Source: Candidatus Dependentiae bacterium
GTDB lineage: Bacteria > Babelota > Babeliae > Babelales > UBA12411
Reading direction: 5' to 3'
Assembly: GCA_003511165.1 (NCBI GenBank)
Contig: DOJW01000007.1
Coordinates: 124,001-188,000, forward strand
Length of the DNA stretch: 64,000 nt
Of the stretch, positions 27,072-36,304 are shown in pieces. Below the pieces are notes generated by a model. That model worked only from the letters and a program-made list of their open reading frames with translations, was not told the DNA's origin and made no database searches. Both the position numbers and the translations under genes were made by a program. Each line of letters begins with the position of its first letter. Position 1 is the first letter of the stretch.

Positions 27072-28403
27072 ATGAAGAAACTTTTTAGAATTTTATTTTT
27101 TACCCTTTTAACTATCGCAAATTTAAAAGCAGCAGATTTACCAGTATTTTATCGAGCACAACATTTCCAAGGCAATTTCCCCAAAAACGCTACCGAATGG
27201 GCAACATCTCCACAAATAAGGTATAGCACAGGAAATTCACGCAAGGGTTATGATGCATCTTGTCACACAACAAATGTTTTAAACATTTATGGATTAATTA
27301 ATGTAAACAAACTTGCATACAACATGGAAAATTTAACAAGTAAACCAATAACAAATCAATGGTTAAACCAAAATACCGGAACAATTCCAAATTATTTTTT
27401 TGGCGGTGATAACGGCAAAATAGAATTAAATGGAAAATTGAAAGTAGATGAATTTGAATTTGATATCCAGCAATATTTAACTTCTGGATTTTTTGCACGA
27501 TTTTATATGCCGCTTCGACATGTCAAAATAAATCAGATTAGTTACACCGACAAAACATCAACCACTACAGCACACTATACCGATTTTGAAAGTTTTTTAA
27601 CAAACAATTTCAATACCGTTTTAAACGAAAATGGATTACATAACCTGACATCACCTTATAATAAAACATCTGCTGGCGATCTAAATCTTTCTTTGGGATG
27701 GCAAGGCAAAGCTAAAATGCACGAATACATCCAAGAAATAAGTGGTTATGCCGAGCTTGGAGTAACAATCCCTACAGCATCAAAAACTCCACTTGATCAA
27801 GTAGTTTATGTCGCAAACTCTTATGATGGATTTTATAGCGTCAATGCACGTGGTGTATTTGAAATAACAGTTTGCAACTGGTTAAATGGCGGACTTTATG
27901 GAAATTTTTTAACATTTTTCAATCAAAGCAGGACCATTCGAATGGCCACAGATAAAACACAATCAGGTCTTGTAATTTTGGAAAAAGGTCACACACAATT
28001 GAATGCCGGAAATATTTGGAATCTTGCAGCATATTTGAAACTCAATCCATTTTTTAAACAAGTTTTAATAAACGTTGGCTACTCTTTCACAAGACAAGAA
28101 CCAACACATCTAGATGTCCGCGATAGTACATTCTTAAGCACTTATATAGCTGCACAACAAGCAGACGCTTCTGTAATTTACAAAGAAACAAAGGACGACG
28201 TAGTAAATAGTAATGTACGTTTGAAAGATTGGTCCCAACATGTTTTGCACTTTCAAATCGGATACGATGCAACAGCAATAAACAATTATAAATATTCACC
28301 AACTATCTATTTATCATATGATTGTCCAATTTACGGCAAAAGATCATACAAAACAGATATGCTTGGTGGCAATATAGGATTAACAATTAAATGGAACTTT
28401 TAA
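27072..28403 (+). CDS. Outer-membrane beta-barrel protein
   Basis: 443 residues. The signal peptide ends NLKA, then DLPVFYRAQHFQGN. Alternating hydrophobic strands follow and the protein ends NIGLTIKWNF, a C-terminal aromatic typical of BAM-assembled barrels. The segment QQYLTSGFFARFYMPLRHVK with ISYTD is shared with the partial protein at 63397 (LVSKFFVDLHVPVRSVSVRS, ISYTD), which defines a paralogous family. AAGGAG lies upstream. The next gene overlaps its 3' end by 13 bases. Confidence 0.8.
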   Translation: MKKLFRILFFTLLTIANLKAADLPVFYRAQHFQGNFPKNATEWATSPQIRYSTGNSRKGYDASCHTTNVLNIYGLINVNKLAYNMENLTSKPITNQWLNQNTGTIPNYFFGGDNGKIELNGKLKVDEFEFDIQQYLTSGFFARFYMPLRHVKINQISYTDKTSTTTAHYTDFESFLTNNFNTVLNENGLHNLTSPYNKTSAGDLNLSLGWQGKAKMHEYIQEISGYAELGVTIPTASKTPLDQVVYVANSYDGFYSVNARGVFEITVCNWLNGGLYGNFLTFFNQSRTIRMATDKTQSGLVILEKGHTQLNAGNIWNLAAYLKLNPFFKQVLINVGYSFTRQEPTHLDVRDSTFLSTYIAAQQADASVIYKETKDDVVNSNVRLKDWSQHVLHFQIGYDATAINNYKYSPTIYLSYDCPIYGKRSYKTDMLGGNIGLTIKWNF

Positions 28404-29341
28404 AAAACAAAAAAATATTAAGTCTTTTACTTTTAACAATCGGATTAAACAATATTAATGCAATGTTTCATCATGAACCAGAAGCTCCACAGCAAAGAAA
28501 AAAAGCTCGCGAATATTCCCCTAGTCCATTGAGCCAAACAGAACTTACAGAACTTAATGCGATATTTCATCATGAACCACAAGCTGCCACGATCGAATCG
28601 CCGCAACAAAGAAAAAAGGCTCTAAAATATGCTCCTAGCCCATTAAGTCAAACCGCGCTTGCTGAATCACAATCTGAACCGGATTTAAGAGCTAGAAATT
28701 TTGAAGAAGTTCAACGTCTCATGCAACAATGCAGACCTGCAAGTTGCCCTCTTACCGACAAAATTTTATTTCATAAATCCGAAGAAGAAATGGAACAAAT
28801 AAGACAAATAAGAAGATTCGAATCATTTAAACAACAAATCGAATCAAATACTATCATCAATCAAAAACTTCGTTCGAAGGCATCAAACATATGTCTTTTT
28901 ATAAAAATAAATCAATTCCGTATGAATATGTTAAATTCATTTACCACAGATGAACTCCTATGGATGCTCAGCGATTACAAATGTCAAACTGATGGCAATT
29001 CTATCTTACATTTATTAATAAACTATAATTACTCACAAGAAATAATTGAACAAGTTTTAAATAAAATACAAAATAATTACGTTTTAGAATTAATACTAAC
29101 AAATAAAAATAATGAACAAATAAATATTTTAATAGCGGCAATTAATAAAAATAAAGTTGAAATATTTAGAGTGTTTTTTAATACATTAAAAAGATCGCAT
29201 CTAATTAATGAAGCAACAATTTTAGAAAAACTCATCGCTATCGCAAAAAATAATGATAATCCTTATATCAATCAAATTTTAGGAATAGAGAAAGAGGAAA
29301 ATGATGGTCTAGACCCCTGGGAAAAGGGGCTTTTTGCTTAA
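28391..29341 (+). CDS. Secreted protein with an internal duplication and degenerate ankyrin-like repeats
   Basis: 316 residues. The signal peptide ends NNINA. The next 70 residues contain a tandem duplication of about 35 residues (HHEPEAPQQRKKAREYSPSP versus the later HHEPQA, QQRKKALKYAPSP), both Pro/Gln-rich. The C-terminal half has GNSILHLLINYNYSQEIIEQ and NEQINILIAAINKNKVEIFR, which resemble diverged ankyrin repeats. It starts inside the end of the barrel gene, suggesting coupled translation. Confidence 0.7.
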   Translation: MELLKNKKILSLLLLTIGLNNINAMFHHEPEAPQQRKKAREYSPSPLSQTELTELNAIFHHEPQAATIESPQQRKKALKYAPSPLSQTALAESQSEPDLRARNFEEVQRLMQQCRPASCPLTDKILFHKSEEEMEQIRQIRRFESFKQQIESNTIINQKLRSKASNICLFIKINQFRMNMLNSFTTDELLWMLSDYKCQTDGNSILHLLINYNYSQEIIEQVLNKIQNNYVLELILTNKNNEQINILIAAINKNKVEIFRVFFNTLKRSHLINEATILEKLIAIAKNNDNPYINQILGIEKEENDGLDPWEKGLFA

Positions 29342-29361
29342 GGTATATTGCAAAGATGGAA

Positions 29362-30395
29362 TTAATTATTCCTTCTTTGCAATTCTATAACAATCGCAGA
29401 ACAGTTGTCTTCGGAAAAATGTAAAGCTTTTTCCACTAAATCTTTTGCTAAATTTTCTCCATGTGTTCTTATGTTTTCAGTCAAAAGACGTCCTATGCCA
29501 CGATTGCTATATTCCCATTCAAATTGTTGTTCATCTTTAAAACAGGAAGGTGGTCCTGCAATTCCTTCCCAAACACCATCACAAACTAAAACAATAAAGG
29601 TATCATCCGATTTTAGCTTTATTTTAGTTATGTCTGGTATTGGAGAAATTATGTTTAGGCCATCTGGTTTAAACATAAAATCGCCAATAGTCCTAGTCAT
29701 TGCAATGTTGGGAGCGGCGCCCGCATACTGTACGTAACCATTACAAATTTCTGCTCCTTGCGTTAAAACTCTATCTCTTTCTTCTTTAACATAAGGTCTA
29801 TGATCTGTTGTCGCAAATCTGCAATACTAACTAAAACACCCCTACTGTCTCCTAGGTTTATAAAATAAGCAGTGTTATTTTGCTTATCAATATAAACGCA
29901 TGTTGCGCATGAACCCTGTTTAATAGCTTCTTCTCTATTTTTCAATGCTGACTCAACAGTTGCAAAACTTAGAGAAAAAACTTCCCTGTTTAACCAATAT
30001 TTATCAATTATTTCGAAAATACATGCTTGCAAGTTACCTTGCAAGCATTCAGATACAAAACTTCCTCCATGTCCGTCATAAATTCCAGCAAAAATTCTTT
30101 TTTCATCTTCAAAAATATTAAATCTATCTTCCATAGCAGGGCGCTCATTTTGTACATGATGTTCGTAAATCTTAAATCTAAAAAAATTGTTTGGTAACCT
30201 AGGCGTTGTAGCTGCCTGAGGTTTTGGTAATATAGGTTGTTGCTGCAATTCTTCTACATAATGTGATACATCAAAAGGTTTTTCAGCGGGCTTTTCATTC
30301 ATAGGCTCGCCCAAACCTTTTGAAGCCCCGCATCCGGCAAAAACATTGTTGTAAAAAATAAACAGAAAAATTGGTAAAATTTTTATAATTTTCAT
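29362..30395 (-). pseudogene. PP2C-type Ser/Thr phosphatase, exported lipoprotein-like, interrupted by a -1 frameshift
   Basis: The N-terminal part (29763-30395) has a signal/lipobox-like sequence ending VFAGC, then ERPAMEDRF, GIYDGHGG, GSCATCV and LGDSRGVL: PP2C metal-binding and fold motifs. It then runs off frame and stops at 29763. The -1 frame resumes with ATTDHRPYVKEERDRVL, GGYVQ-like NGYVQYAGAAPN, MTRTIGDF and FIVLVCDGVWE, ending at 29362. All motifs are present when the frames are joined at about 29805-29830, so this is one gene with a one-base deletion, a recoding site or a sequence error. No homopolymer marks the site. Confidence 0.8.
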
Positions 30396-30547
30396 TTGAC
30401 CTTCTTTTTTGATTTTTATTTTTGTTAAAACTTTTTATTACAAGTTAATTTTTTTAAAATAACTTAAATTTTCTAAAATTCAATATTCCTTTTTCAAAAC
30501 CCTTAGCCATCTTAGTCAACTCCTTGCATCTTTACTTTCGTTCGTAC

Positions 30548-30590
30548 CCATTCGACTACGCCATAAAATGGCTCCGCTCAGGGCAAACGA
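30548..30590. repeat. Dispersed palindromic repeat, copy 3
   Basis: CCATTCGACTACGCCATAAA followed by ATGGCTCCGCTCAGGGCAAACG. It lacks the nested palindrome of copy 1. Nothing else recognisable lies between 30396 and the IS end. Confidence 0.7.
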
Positions 30591-30674
30591 AAATTTAAAA
30601 TATGATTCGATGATAATAACCACTGTAAGATTATAAAATAAAGTTTAATGTAGATTCGAAAGAGGTTTAATATT

Positions 30675-31240
30675 CCAGTGAAAGCCACCCCGGCTTAAAA
30701 GCCGGGGCTTCTAACTCATGAAAACTATTTTTGATTTTGAACATATTTTTTTATCACTTCTTCATCACAACTTCCAACCGTCTCGGCAAAATATCCATCC
30801 GACCAAAGACTATCTCCCCAAAGAAATTCTTCTAACTCAGGAAACTCTTCTCTTATCTTTTTACTACTTCCACCCTTAAACAATTGTATTGCTCTTGCAA
30901 CACTAGTTTTTGTGTCTAATTGCACAATTGCATGTATATGATCAATCTGCACGTTAATTTCTTGTACTTGCCAGTTATTAACTTCTGCGCATTGAATTAA
31001 TAGTTCCTTAATTCTATCCGCAAGCATCCCCTTTAAAATTCTTTTTCTATATTTTGGTATCCATATTATATGGTACATAAGCCTGTGTTTTGTATGTGAA
31101 CCTAACCAATACTTTTTCATATTTAGGAGTATGCCATCTTTATTGGCGACTCGCAAAATCTCCGATTTTTGCTGCCTCGCCAAGTGGACTCGCATTCATC
31201 CCCAGGTTTAAAACCCTGGGGTTTTCTGCTCGATTAAATA
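30675..31240 (-). mobile_element. IS200-like insertion sequence
   Basis: One Y1 transposase gene is bracketed by GC-rich hairpins typical of IS200-family subterminal ends: CCCCGGCTT/AAGCCGGGG (30688-30707) and CCCCAGG/CCTGGGG (31200-31221). No tnpB accompanies it. There are no terminal inverted repeats or obvious target duplication, as expected for this family. Exact ends cannot be set from one copy. Confidence 0.75.
30725..31120 (-). CDS. tnpA: IS200/IS605-family transposase TnpA (Y1 HUH)
   Basis: 131 residues, full length for IS200 TnpA. The HUH motif is QIDHIHAIVQL (H61, H63), the catalytic Tyr is in IKKYVQNQ (Y126), and the family pattern LMYHIIWIPKYRKRIL is present. The ATG at 31120 gives the canonical MKKYWLGSHTKHRL start. 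It appears intact. Such enzymes excise and insert single-stranded circles guided by hairpins. Confidence 0.9.
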   Translation of the reverse strand: MKKYWLGSHTKHRLMYHIIWIPKYRKRILKGMLADRIKELLIQCAEVNNWQVQEINVQIDHIHAIVQLDTKTSVARAIQLFKGGSSKKIREEFPELEEFLWGDSLWSDGYFAETVGSCDEEVIKKYVQNQK

Positions 31241-31274
31241 AAAAAGGAGTGCTCAAAACACACTCCTTAAAATT

Positions 31275-32855
31275 TTATGAACCCTTAACACTACCTATCG
31301 GCACAGATGATAAAAAGTATTTAAGATCTTTATCACCGAATCGAATACCAGCGCCAAGGAATGGACTTGCACTATTCTTACTTATCACATCATCTACACC
31401 GAATGCTGTATATAGATGCTTCATAAAGTAGAATCTGTTCAACCATTTTATATGTGGGCGATTATCATTCATTCGATTTACACCTTTAAAGTCGAACGCT
31501 TCTAAAGAAGAAATCCAATGTAATTTATCTGTATTAAGAGGAACATAATAATCTACTCCAGCACCAAATGTACTTTCAAACAAACCAATTCTGAAAGCTA
31601 AACGATTGAAACGTTTACCAAATTGCAAACCAAACAAAATATCATTTTTAGTTTGCGTTGTAACTTGCATCGAATCAGGACGTTTATAAAGATCGCTAAC
31701 GGTTGGTGCATTTAAAATATTTCCATTTCTGTCATAACGAACTGTGTCTATAACTTGTCGTTTTACAGACCCTTTATCAGCACCAATTATCTGCAAGTTA
31801 TAAAAATAATCTTCTTCTGGGCGGAATCGCAATTCAAAATATGCTTTGTTTTTCCAATCTTTGAACATCGTCTCTGAGTGCATATCAACCAAAATATCTA
31901 AAGAATGCATTTTGGATGTATAATCGCGAAGACCTTTCATAGTCTTTTTGAAATCATTATAAGTTTCATCTTCATTTATAATTTTACCAACCAAACCTTT
32001 TCCAGTGTTAATCTTCTCAGCAACTTGTCCAAACTCTTTGAAACTTTCTCGCGCCTGCACCGCTGTATCATCAAGAGTTTCAAATGTTTCACCAACACGC
32101 TTTGAAGCATTGCCAAAATTTTCCATTCCACTAGAAATTGAAGGTAAAACATTTGTGCGAAGTTGTGATGCGGAATCTCTCAAATCTGAAGTAATTGATG
32201 GGCCATCTTGACGCAAATTTTGGGCAAACACTTTGAAATCTTCTAGCATGCCATTCATGTTTTGTTCATTCTTAGTTAAAACACGTTCAAGCACACCAGA
32301 AAAATTTGAAATAGTATCCGATGCTTTTGCAAAACCTTTAAGAACATCTTTAAGATTTTGTGCACCTTCATTTGATGCAAATACATCTTTGAATACAGAA
32401 ACTACACTTTTTAGATTTGAAGCAATGTCATTGAATTTATTTAAAAGATCGCTAACACTCGCAGGAGCTTGTGATGGTAAACTTAATGCACTTCCTGGGA
32501 TCAAATAACCAGTAGAAGAATCTCCCGGATCAATTTCCAAAAATTTGTTACCAAGCAAACTTTCTTGACGAACTAAAGCAACTGCATTTTTAGCAAGTTT
32601 ATTTTTTTTATTAACCAAAAATACAACCATTGCTCTACCGGCATCTTGTAATTTGATATCGACAACTTTTCCAACATCAACTCCAGCAATTTTCACCGGA
32701 TCTTTGATTTCAAGACCGGCTGTATCAGAAAAATAAGCTTTGTATGAATGAAAATTATCACGATCTACTCGAAACGAACCTATTGTAAAACTTAAATAAA
32801 AAAATATTCCGATCGCACCGAGTATAAATAGACCAACGAGAGTTTCTGTTTTCAC
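31275..32855 (-). CDS. MCE/MlaD-family lipid transport protein with a barrel-like C-terminal domain
   Basis: 526 residues. There is one N-terminal transmembrane helix (LVGLFILGAIGIFFYLSF). An MCE domain follows at about 35-120 (YKAYFSDTAGLEIKDPVKIAGVDVGKV, LLGNKFLEI), then long helical sequence at 135-310. The last 200 residues are beta-rich (YFELRFRPEEDYFYNLQII, FGLQFGKRFNRLAFRIGLFE, FGAGVDYYVP). MlaD proteins bridge the periplasm for phospholipid transport; the extended C-terminus is unusual. It lies 25 bases after gspK in the same direction; mlaE and mlaF are not in the window. Confidence 0.85.
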   Translation of the reverse strand: MKTETLVGLFILGAIGIFFYLSFTIGSFRVDRDNFHSYKAYFSDTAGLEIKDPVKIAGVDVGKVVDIKLQDAGRAMVVFLVNKKNKLAKNAVALVRQESLLGNKFLEIDPGDSSTGYLIPGSALSLPSQAPASVSDLLNKFNDIASNLKSVVSVFKDVFASNEGAQNLKDVLKGFAKASDTISNFSGVLERVLTKNEQNMNGMLEDFKVFAQNLRQDGPSITSDLRDSASQLRTNVLPSISSGMENFGNASKRVGETFETLDDTAVQARESFKEFGQVAEKINTGKGLVGKIINEDETYNDFKKTMKGLRDYTSKMHSLDILVDMHSETMFKDWKNKAYFELRFRPEEDYFYNLQIIGADKGSVKRQVIDTVRYDRNGNILNAPTVSDLYKRPDSMQVTTQTKNDILFGLQFGKRFNRLAFRIGLFESTFGAGVDYYVPLNTDKLHWISSLEAFDFKGVNRMNDNRPHIKWLNRFYFMKHLYTAFGVDDVISKNSASPFLGAGIRFGDKDLKYFLSSVPIGSVKGS

Positions 32856-32880
32856 CGATAGCTCCAGTTTTCAAAAACTT

Positions 32881-33981
32881 TTATAACCAAATAACTTTTA
32901 TAACTTTAAAATATTGCGCAAGGTTTTCTTGTTCTTCCTTGTGACTACCGCTTCCTTTATTTGTAGAGCTTGTTTTTGGATTTTGTTTAACCAAAACGGC
33001 TAACAATTTTTGCTCTACATTTCCAATTTTTCCACATGATATCACAGTATACACAGATGGTGCAAATTGTTGAGATAATAATTTACCAAGCACTTGGAAT
33101 GCTGCCGGTTTTTTCTCATAAATAGGGATTAAAGCACCCCAATTAACATCCCAATTCGAACCAAGATCTAACTTAAATTTATCAATTGCTTTTACAAAAT
33201 TTTCCTTCATCACACTCGCATCATTTGGCTTTGGTAATCTTACACCAAACAAAACATCGAGCGAATGTGAAAACAACCAAGGCTCAACTTTTTCACTTTC
33301 AGAATAAACTGTAAAAAAATCTTGCAAATAAATAGTCGAATCTTCTTTACCACTTGCTGTTTTTTCAACTCGCTGAAGCGGTGAATACATCAAATTGATA
33401 CTTTTCAAAGAATCTATCTCAAGCAATTCTGATAAATCTTCAATAGGTTTATTTTTTCGTTTAAAAAAATCTGTTAAATCTTTTAATATTTTTTCACCTT
33501 TGATGTTACTTCCTACAGTCATCAATTTGATAATATTTGCCATGTCTGGTTTAAATTCTTTTTTTTGAAAATCAAACCATTTGTTTAAATTAATTTTTCC
33601 ATCTTCAGAGAAAATACAAACTTTTATTTCCCCATCTACACCGTCTTCTTTTTCAGTCAATTTAAAAATTTGCCAGCGATTTAAAACTGGCAATATTTTT
33701 TTCAATAAATTTTTGGCTTGTTTTTGCTCTTTGCTATCTTTATTTTGTTGCTCTTGTTCATTTTTTTCATTTATAGGCAAATAAGCTTCTCCAAGCTCTG
33801 CTCGTGCCATAGTAATACCACTCAAAGCAAGCAATTTAGCATTTTCTTGCAGATAAACAGTTTTCGTAAAAAAAAGATAAACATTTGTCTGCTGTGTAAG
33901 TTTTGAAACAACAAATGACAAAAACGAAAGTACAAGTAAAACAAAAATCAAAATATAAGAAGAACTTTTTTTCATTTTCAT
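32881..33981 (-). CDS. gspK: Type II secretion minor pseudopilin GspK-like
   Basis: 366 residues. A short basic leader and hydrophobic helix (SSYILIFVLLVLSFLSFVVS) is followed by YLQENAKLLALSGITMARAEL and CIFSEDGKINLNKWF, the segments expected in GspK, which caps the pseudopilus tip. The usual prepilin Glu at +5 is missing, as is normal for GspK. Tandem order after J supports the call. The start may be the second Met codon at 33975. Confidence 0.8.
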   Translation of the reverse strand: MKMKKSSSYILIFVLLVLSFLSFVVSKLTQQTNVYLFFTKTVYLQENAKLLALSGITMARAELGEAYLPINEKNEQEQQNKDSKEQKQAKNLLKKILPVLNRWQIFKLTEKEDGVDGEIKVCIFSEDGKINLNKWFDFQKKEFKPDMANIIKLMTVGSNIKGEKILKDLTDFFKRKNKPIEDLSELLEIDSLKSINLMYSPLQRVEKTASGKEDSTIYLQDFFTVYSESEKVEPWLFSHSLDVLFGVRLPKPNDASVMKENFVKAIDKFKLDLGSNWDVNWGALIPIYEKKPAAFQVLGKLLSQQFAPSVYTVISCGKIGNVEQKLLAVLVKQNPKTSSTNKGSGSHKEEQENLAQYFKVIKVIWL

Positions 33982-33993
33982 AAAAATCTTTTT

Positions 33994-34917
33994 TTAAGTA
34001 ACCGGCGATTGGTTTGGTTGATTTACACTTTGCTGCGGAGCTTGTCCACCTTGCTGGCTTACATTCTGTTTTTCGCCCTGATCTTGTCGTACGCGCTTTG
34101 GCTGTTGCTGCGTAACTTTTTTATTAAAAAAATTTATAAGCCCATCAAAAACAAACTCTTTATTTTTATTTTCACTCCAAAAAACAATATGATATTTTAA
34201 AAAATCTGGAATCTGATCTTTTGTTTTTTCGCCACCATCCCATTCAAACGACTTATAAATTTCTTTTTTAGATTTTCCAGTTTTTTGATCCTGCTTTTTA
34301 AGTTTTTTAAAAAATTGCAAAGAAATTTCTTTTATATTTTTCGCAACCAAATCGCTGTAAATAAAATCTTTTGATGATTTTCTTGTGATCGAATCTGCTT
34401 CTTTCAGCAAAACATTATCTAATTTTTTAGTTTCGCGACGAATAAGGTCGTAACTATGCTTTTCTCGGTCCCCTGCTGTTTTATTTAACTTGAGCTCATA
34501 GCCTACTCGTACAAGATAAAATTTGTTTTCTTCTATATTTTGCAATGGGGATGTTGAAACAAAAGATGCAGTTTTAAAAAGTTTTCCTTTAGCTTTTCGC
34601 AAACTATTCAAAGTATCATCTTCCTGCGTTTGCGCTTGAAAAAATTTGTTAGGCGCTTCTTTACGATCTAAAGTAACTTTTTCCTCTTTTGTTGATGTCG
34701 AAGTAGTATCAAAAGAAAAAATTGTAACGGATGAGAAATCTCGTTCCATTTGATTTATAAGTAAAAAAGCCTGCTCATTAATTTTTATATTTTCATCGCC
34801 GATGGCAACAAAACGAAAAGAACTTCGCATCGACATTATAATAAAGCTCATAAATGTTGCCGCAACACTCATGGCTATCAAAATTTCAAGCAAAGAAAAT
34901 CCATAACTTTTTCGCAT
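33994..34917 (-). CDS. gspJ: Pseudopilin GspJ-like
   Basis: 307 residues. Prepilin signal KSYG|FSLLEILIAMSVAATF with Glu at +5, then SFRFVAIGDENIKINEQAFLLINQMERDFS as in GspJ. A Gln/Pro-rich C-terminal tail is unusual, making the protein about 100 residues longer than typical GspJ. Position between I and K supports the assignment. Confidence 0.78.
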   Translation of the reverse strand: MRKSYGFSLLEILIAMSVAATFMSFIIMSMRSSFRFVAIGDENIKINEQAFLLINQMERDFSSVTIFSFDTTSTSTKEEKVTLDRKEAPNKFFQAQTQEDDTLNSLRKAKGKLFKTASFVSTSPLQNIEENKFYLVRVGYELKLNKTAGDREKHSYDLIRRETKKLDNVLLKEADSITRKSSKDFIYSDLVAKNIKEISLQFFKKLKKQDQKTGKSKKEIYKSFEWDGGEKTKDQIPDFLKYHIVFWSENKNKEFVFDGLINFFNKKVTQQQPKRVRQDQGEKQNVSQQGGQAPQQSVNQPNQSPVT

Positions 34918-34927
34918 AACTCTTCTT

Positions 34928-35347
34928 TTACTTTTTAAAATCTAAAGCTTTTAATTTAAAAGTGCTTTCATTAGATCTGCCTTTTAAAAAACTTTTCCAG
35001 CTACCTTCACAAGTTGCCCAGTCCAAATGTTTTGAAAAATCTTTTAGAGAAGATCTACCATTAATACCTTCTGATGAAAGATTTATTACAAGTTCGGGCT
35101 TTTCAAATTTTTTCTTAAAGCTGCTTTTTTTCCAAACCGCTTCGTCCAAATCTTCTTGCAAATGAAATATTTTTTTATACAAATATTCTTTTACCAAAAA
35201 TACTCTGCTGGCCTCTTCTCGTCTTTTAAAAATAAAATTTAAAGACTGTTTTTGAGAATAAAAAATGATAAATGAAATGGAAGCAAAAAGCCCCATCGCG
35301 ACAATCACTTCCAAAAAGGTAAAAGCTGCTTTTTTTGCAATTTTCAT
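34928..35347 (-). CDS. gspI: Pseudopilin GspI-like
   Basis: About 139 residues with the prepilin motif KKAA|FTFLEVIVAMGLFAS. The ATG at 35347 overlaps the gspH stop (ATGA), which decides the start over the in-frame upstream GTG or TTG. The C-terminal region is short and has no strong motif; the letter I is by gene order. Confidence 0.75.
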   Translation of the reverse strand: MKIAKKAAFTFLEVIVAMGLFASISFIIFYSQKQSLNFIFKRREEASRVFLVKEYLYKKIFHLQEDLDEAVWKKSSFKKKFEKPELVINLSSEGINGRSSLKDFSKHLDWATCEGSWKSFLKGRSNESTFKLKALDFKK

Positions 35348-35877
35348 TCTCTTACCCATCCATCCAAAAGTTCAAAATAACCTAAAAAAGATTGCGCTTG
35401 GAGTGTCACTTTAGCTTCAGTTCCACCCTCACTTGCAATCGCAAGCTGCACAAAGATGGACGGTAAGATTCCATTTTTGGAAAAATCTACAAACACAGAG
35501 CCGCGTCGATCTTCATCCATTCTTTTACCATCTTTGTAAACAGATCGTGTCGTAATATTTTGTGGGAAATCATATTTTGTTTTCAAATAAGAAGACACAA
35601 ACTCTTCTCGTTTTCCCTTGCCTGCAGAATCTGTAACAAGCTTAAAAATAGCAATTCCGTCTCTTTTTATTTCGATAGAAAATTTAGTATCAGAAATAAA
35701 AGCGTTTTGTTTTGTTAGAAAAACTATATTGTTTATTTTTTTAACAACTGTCTGAATATTATCTTCAGCTTTTTTAAATTTGAAAAACCGAGTTGCTATG
35801 GACATTAAAAAAATCATAATGCCCATAGCAACAACAACTTCAATTAAAGTAAATGCACTGCGATTTACTTTATTCAC
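35344..35877 (-). CDS. gspH: Pseudopilin GspH-like
   Basis: 177 residues with prepilin motif NRSA|FTLIEVVVAMGIMIFL, then KKINNIVFLTKQNAFISDTKFSIEI, the pattern of GspH/FimT proteins. It lies 4 bases after gspG and overlaps gspI. Confidence 0.78.
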   Translation of the reverse strand: MNKVNRSAFTLIEVVVAMGIMIFLMSIATRFFKFKKAEDNIQTVVKKINNIVFLTKQNAFISDTKFSIEIKRDGIAIFKLVTDSAGKGKREEFVSSYLKTKYDFPQNITTRSVYKDGKRMDEDRRGSVFVDFSKNGILPSIFVQLAIASEGGTEAKVTLQAQSFLGYFELLDGWVRE

Positions 35878-35881
35878 AAGT

Positions 35882-36286
35882 TTAATCTCCTAGAACTATT
35901 TCTCCGCCACCTTGTGGATCGCCTTGAGAAATTAATTCATAAATTTTAAATTCTTTATGTTGAATCTCTTGTCCTGCATGATATTCGATAGGATTACCCC
36001 ACGCATCATTTATAAATTTTTCGCTATCTAAATAAGTAGTTCCTTGACGTGGAACAAGCAAAATAGCAAGACCTTCTCTTGTTGTTGGATATTTGTTTGT
36101 ATCGCTAGAATATAAAAGCAAAGCATTTTTAATAACACCCATTATCTGTATTGTCTCTTTAACACTAGCTTGTTTTTTAAATTTTTTAACGATTGTAAAT
36201 ACCGTTGCCATCAACGCAACGGCTAAACTTAACGCAATAACAATTTCAATCAGCGTAAACGCTTCGCTTTTTCTTGATAAATTCAT
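35882..36286 (-). CDS. gspG: Type II secretion major pseudopilin GspG
   Basis: 134 residues. Prepilin motif SEA|FTLIEIVIALSLAVAL, then NALLLYSSDTNKYPTTREGLAIL and FINDAWGNPIEYHAG. The YPTTREGL and WGNPxxY motifs are specific to GspG. Cleavage would follow Ala rather than Gly. It is the main subunit of the pseudopilus. Confidence 0.9.
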   Translation of the reverse strand: MNLSRKSEAFTLIEIVIALSLAVALMATVFTIVKKFKKQASVKETIQIMGVIKNALLLYSSDTNKYPTTREGLAILLVPRQGTTYLDSEKFINDAWGNPIEYHAGQEIQHKEFKIYELISQGDPQGGGEIVLGD

Positions 36287-36304
36287 AAGACTCCTCTATT
36301 TAAA

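Noticed and set aside
29347..29383. A long hairpin between the converging 28391 gene and the PP2C gene
   Set aside because: The stem is good (about 16 bp with one mismatch) but no T-tract follows on either strand, and it overlaps the PP2C coding end.
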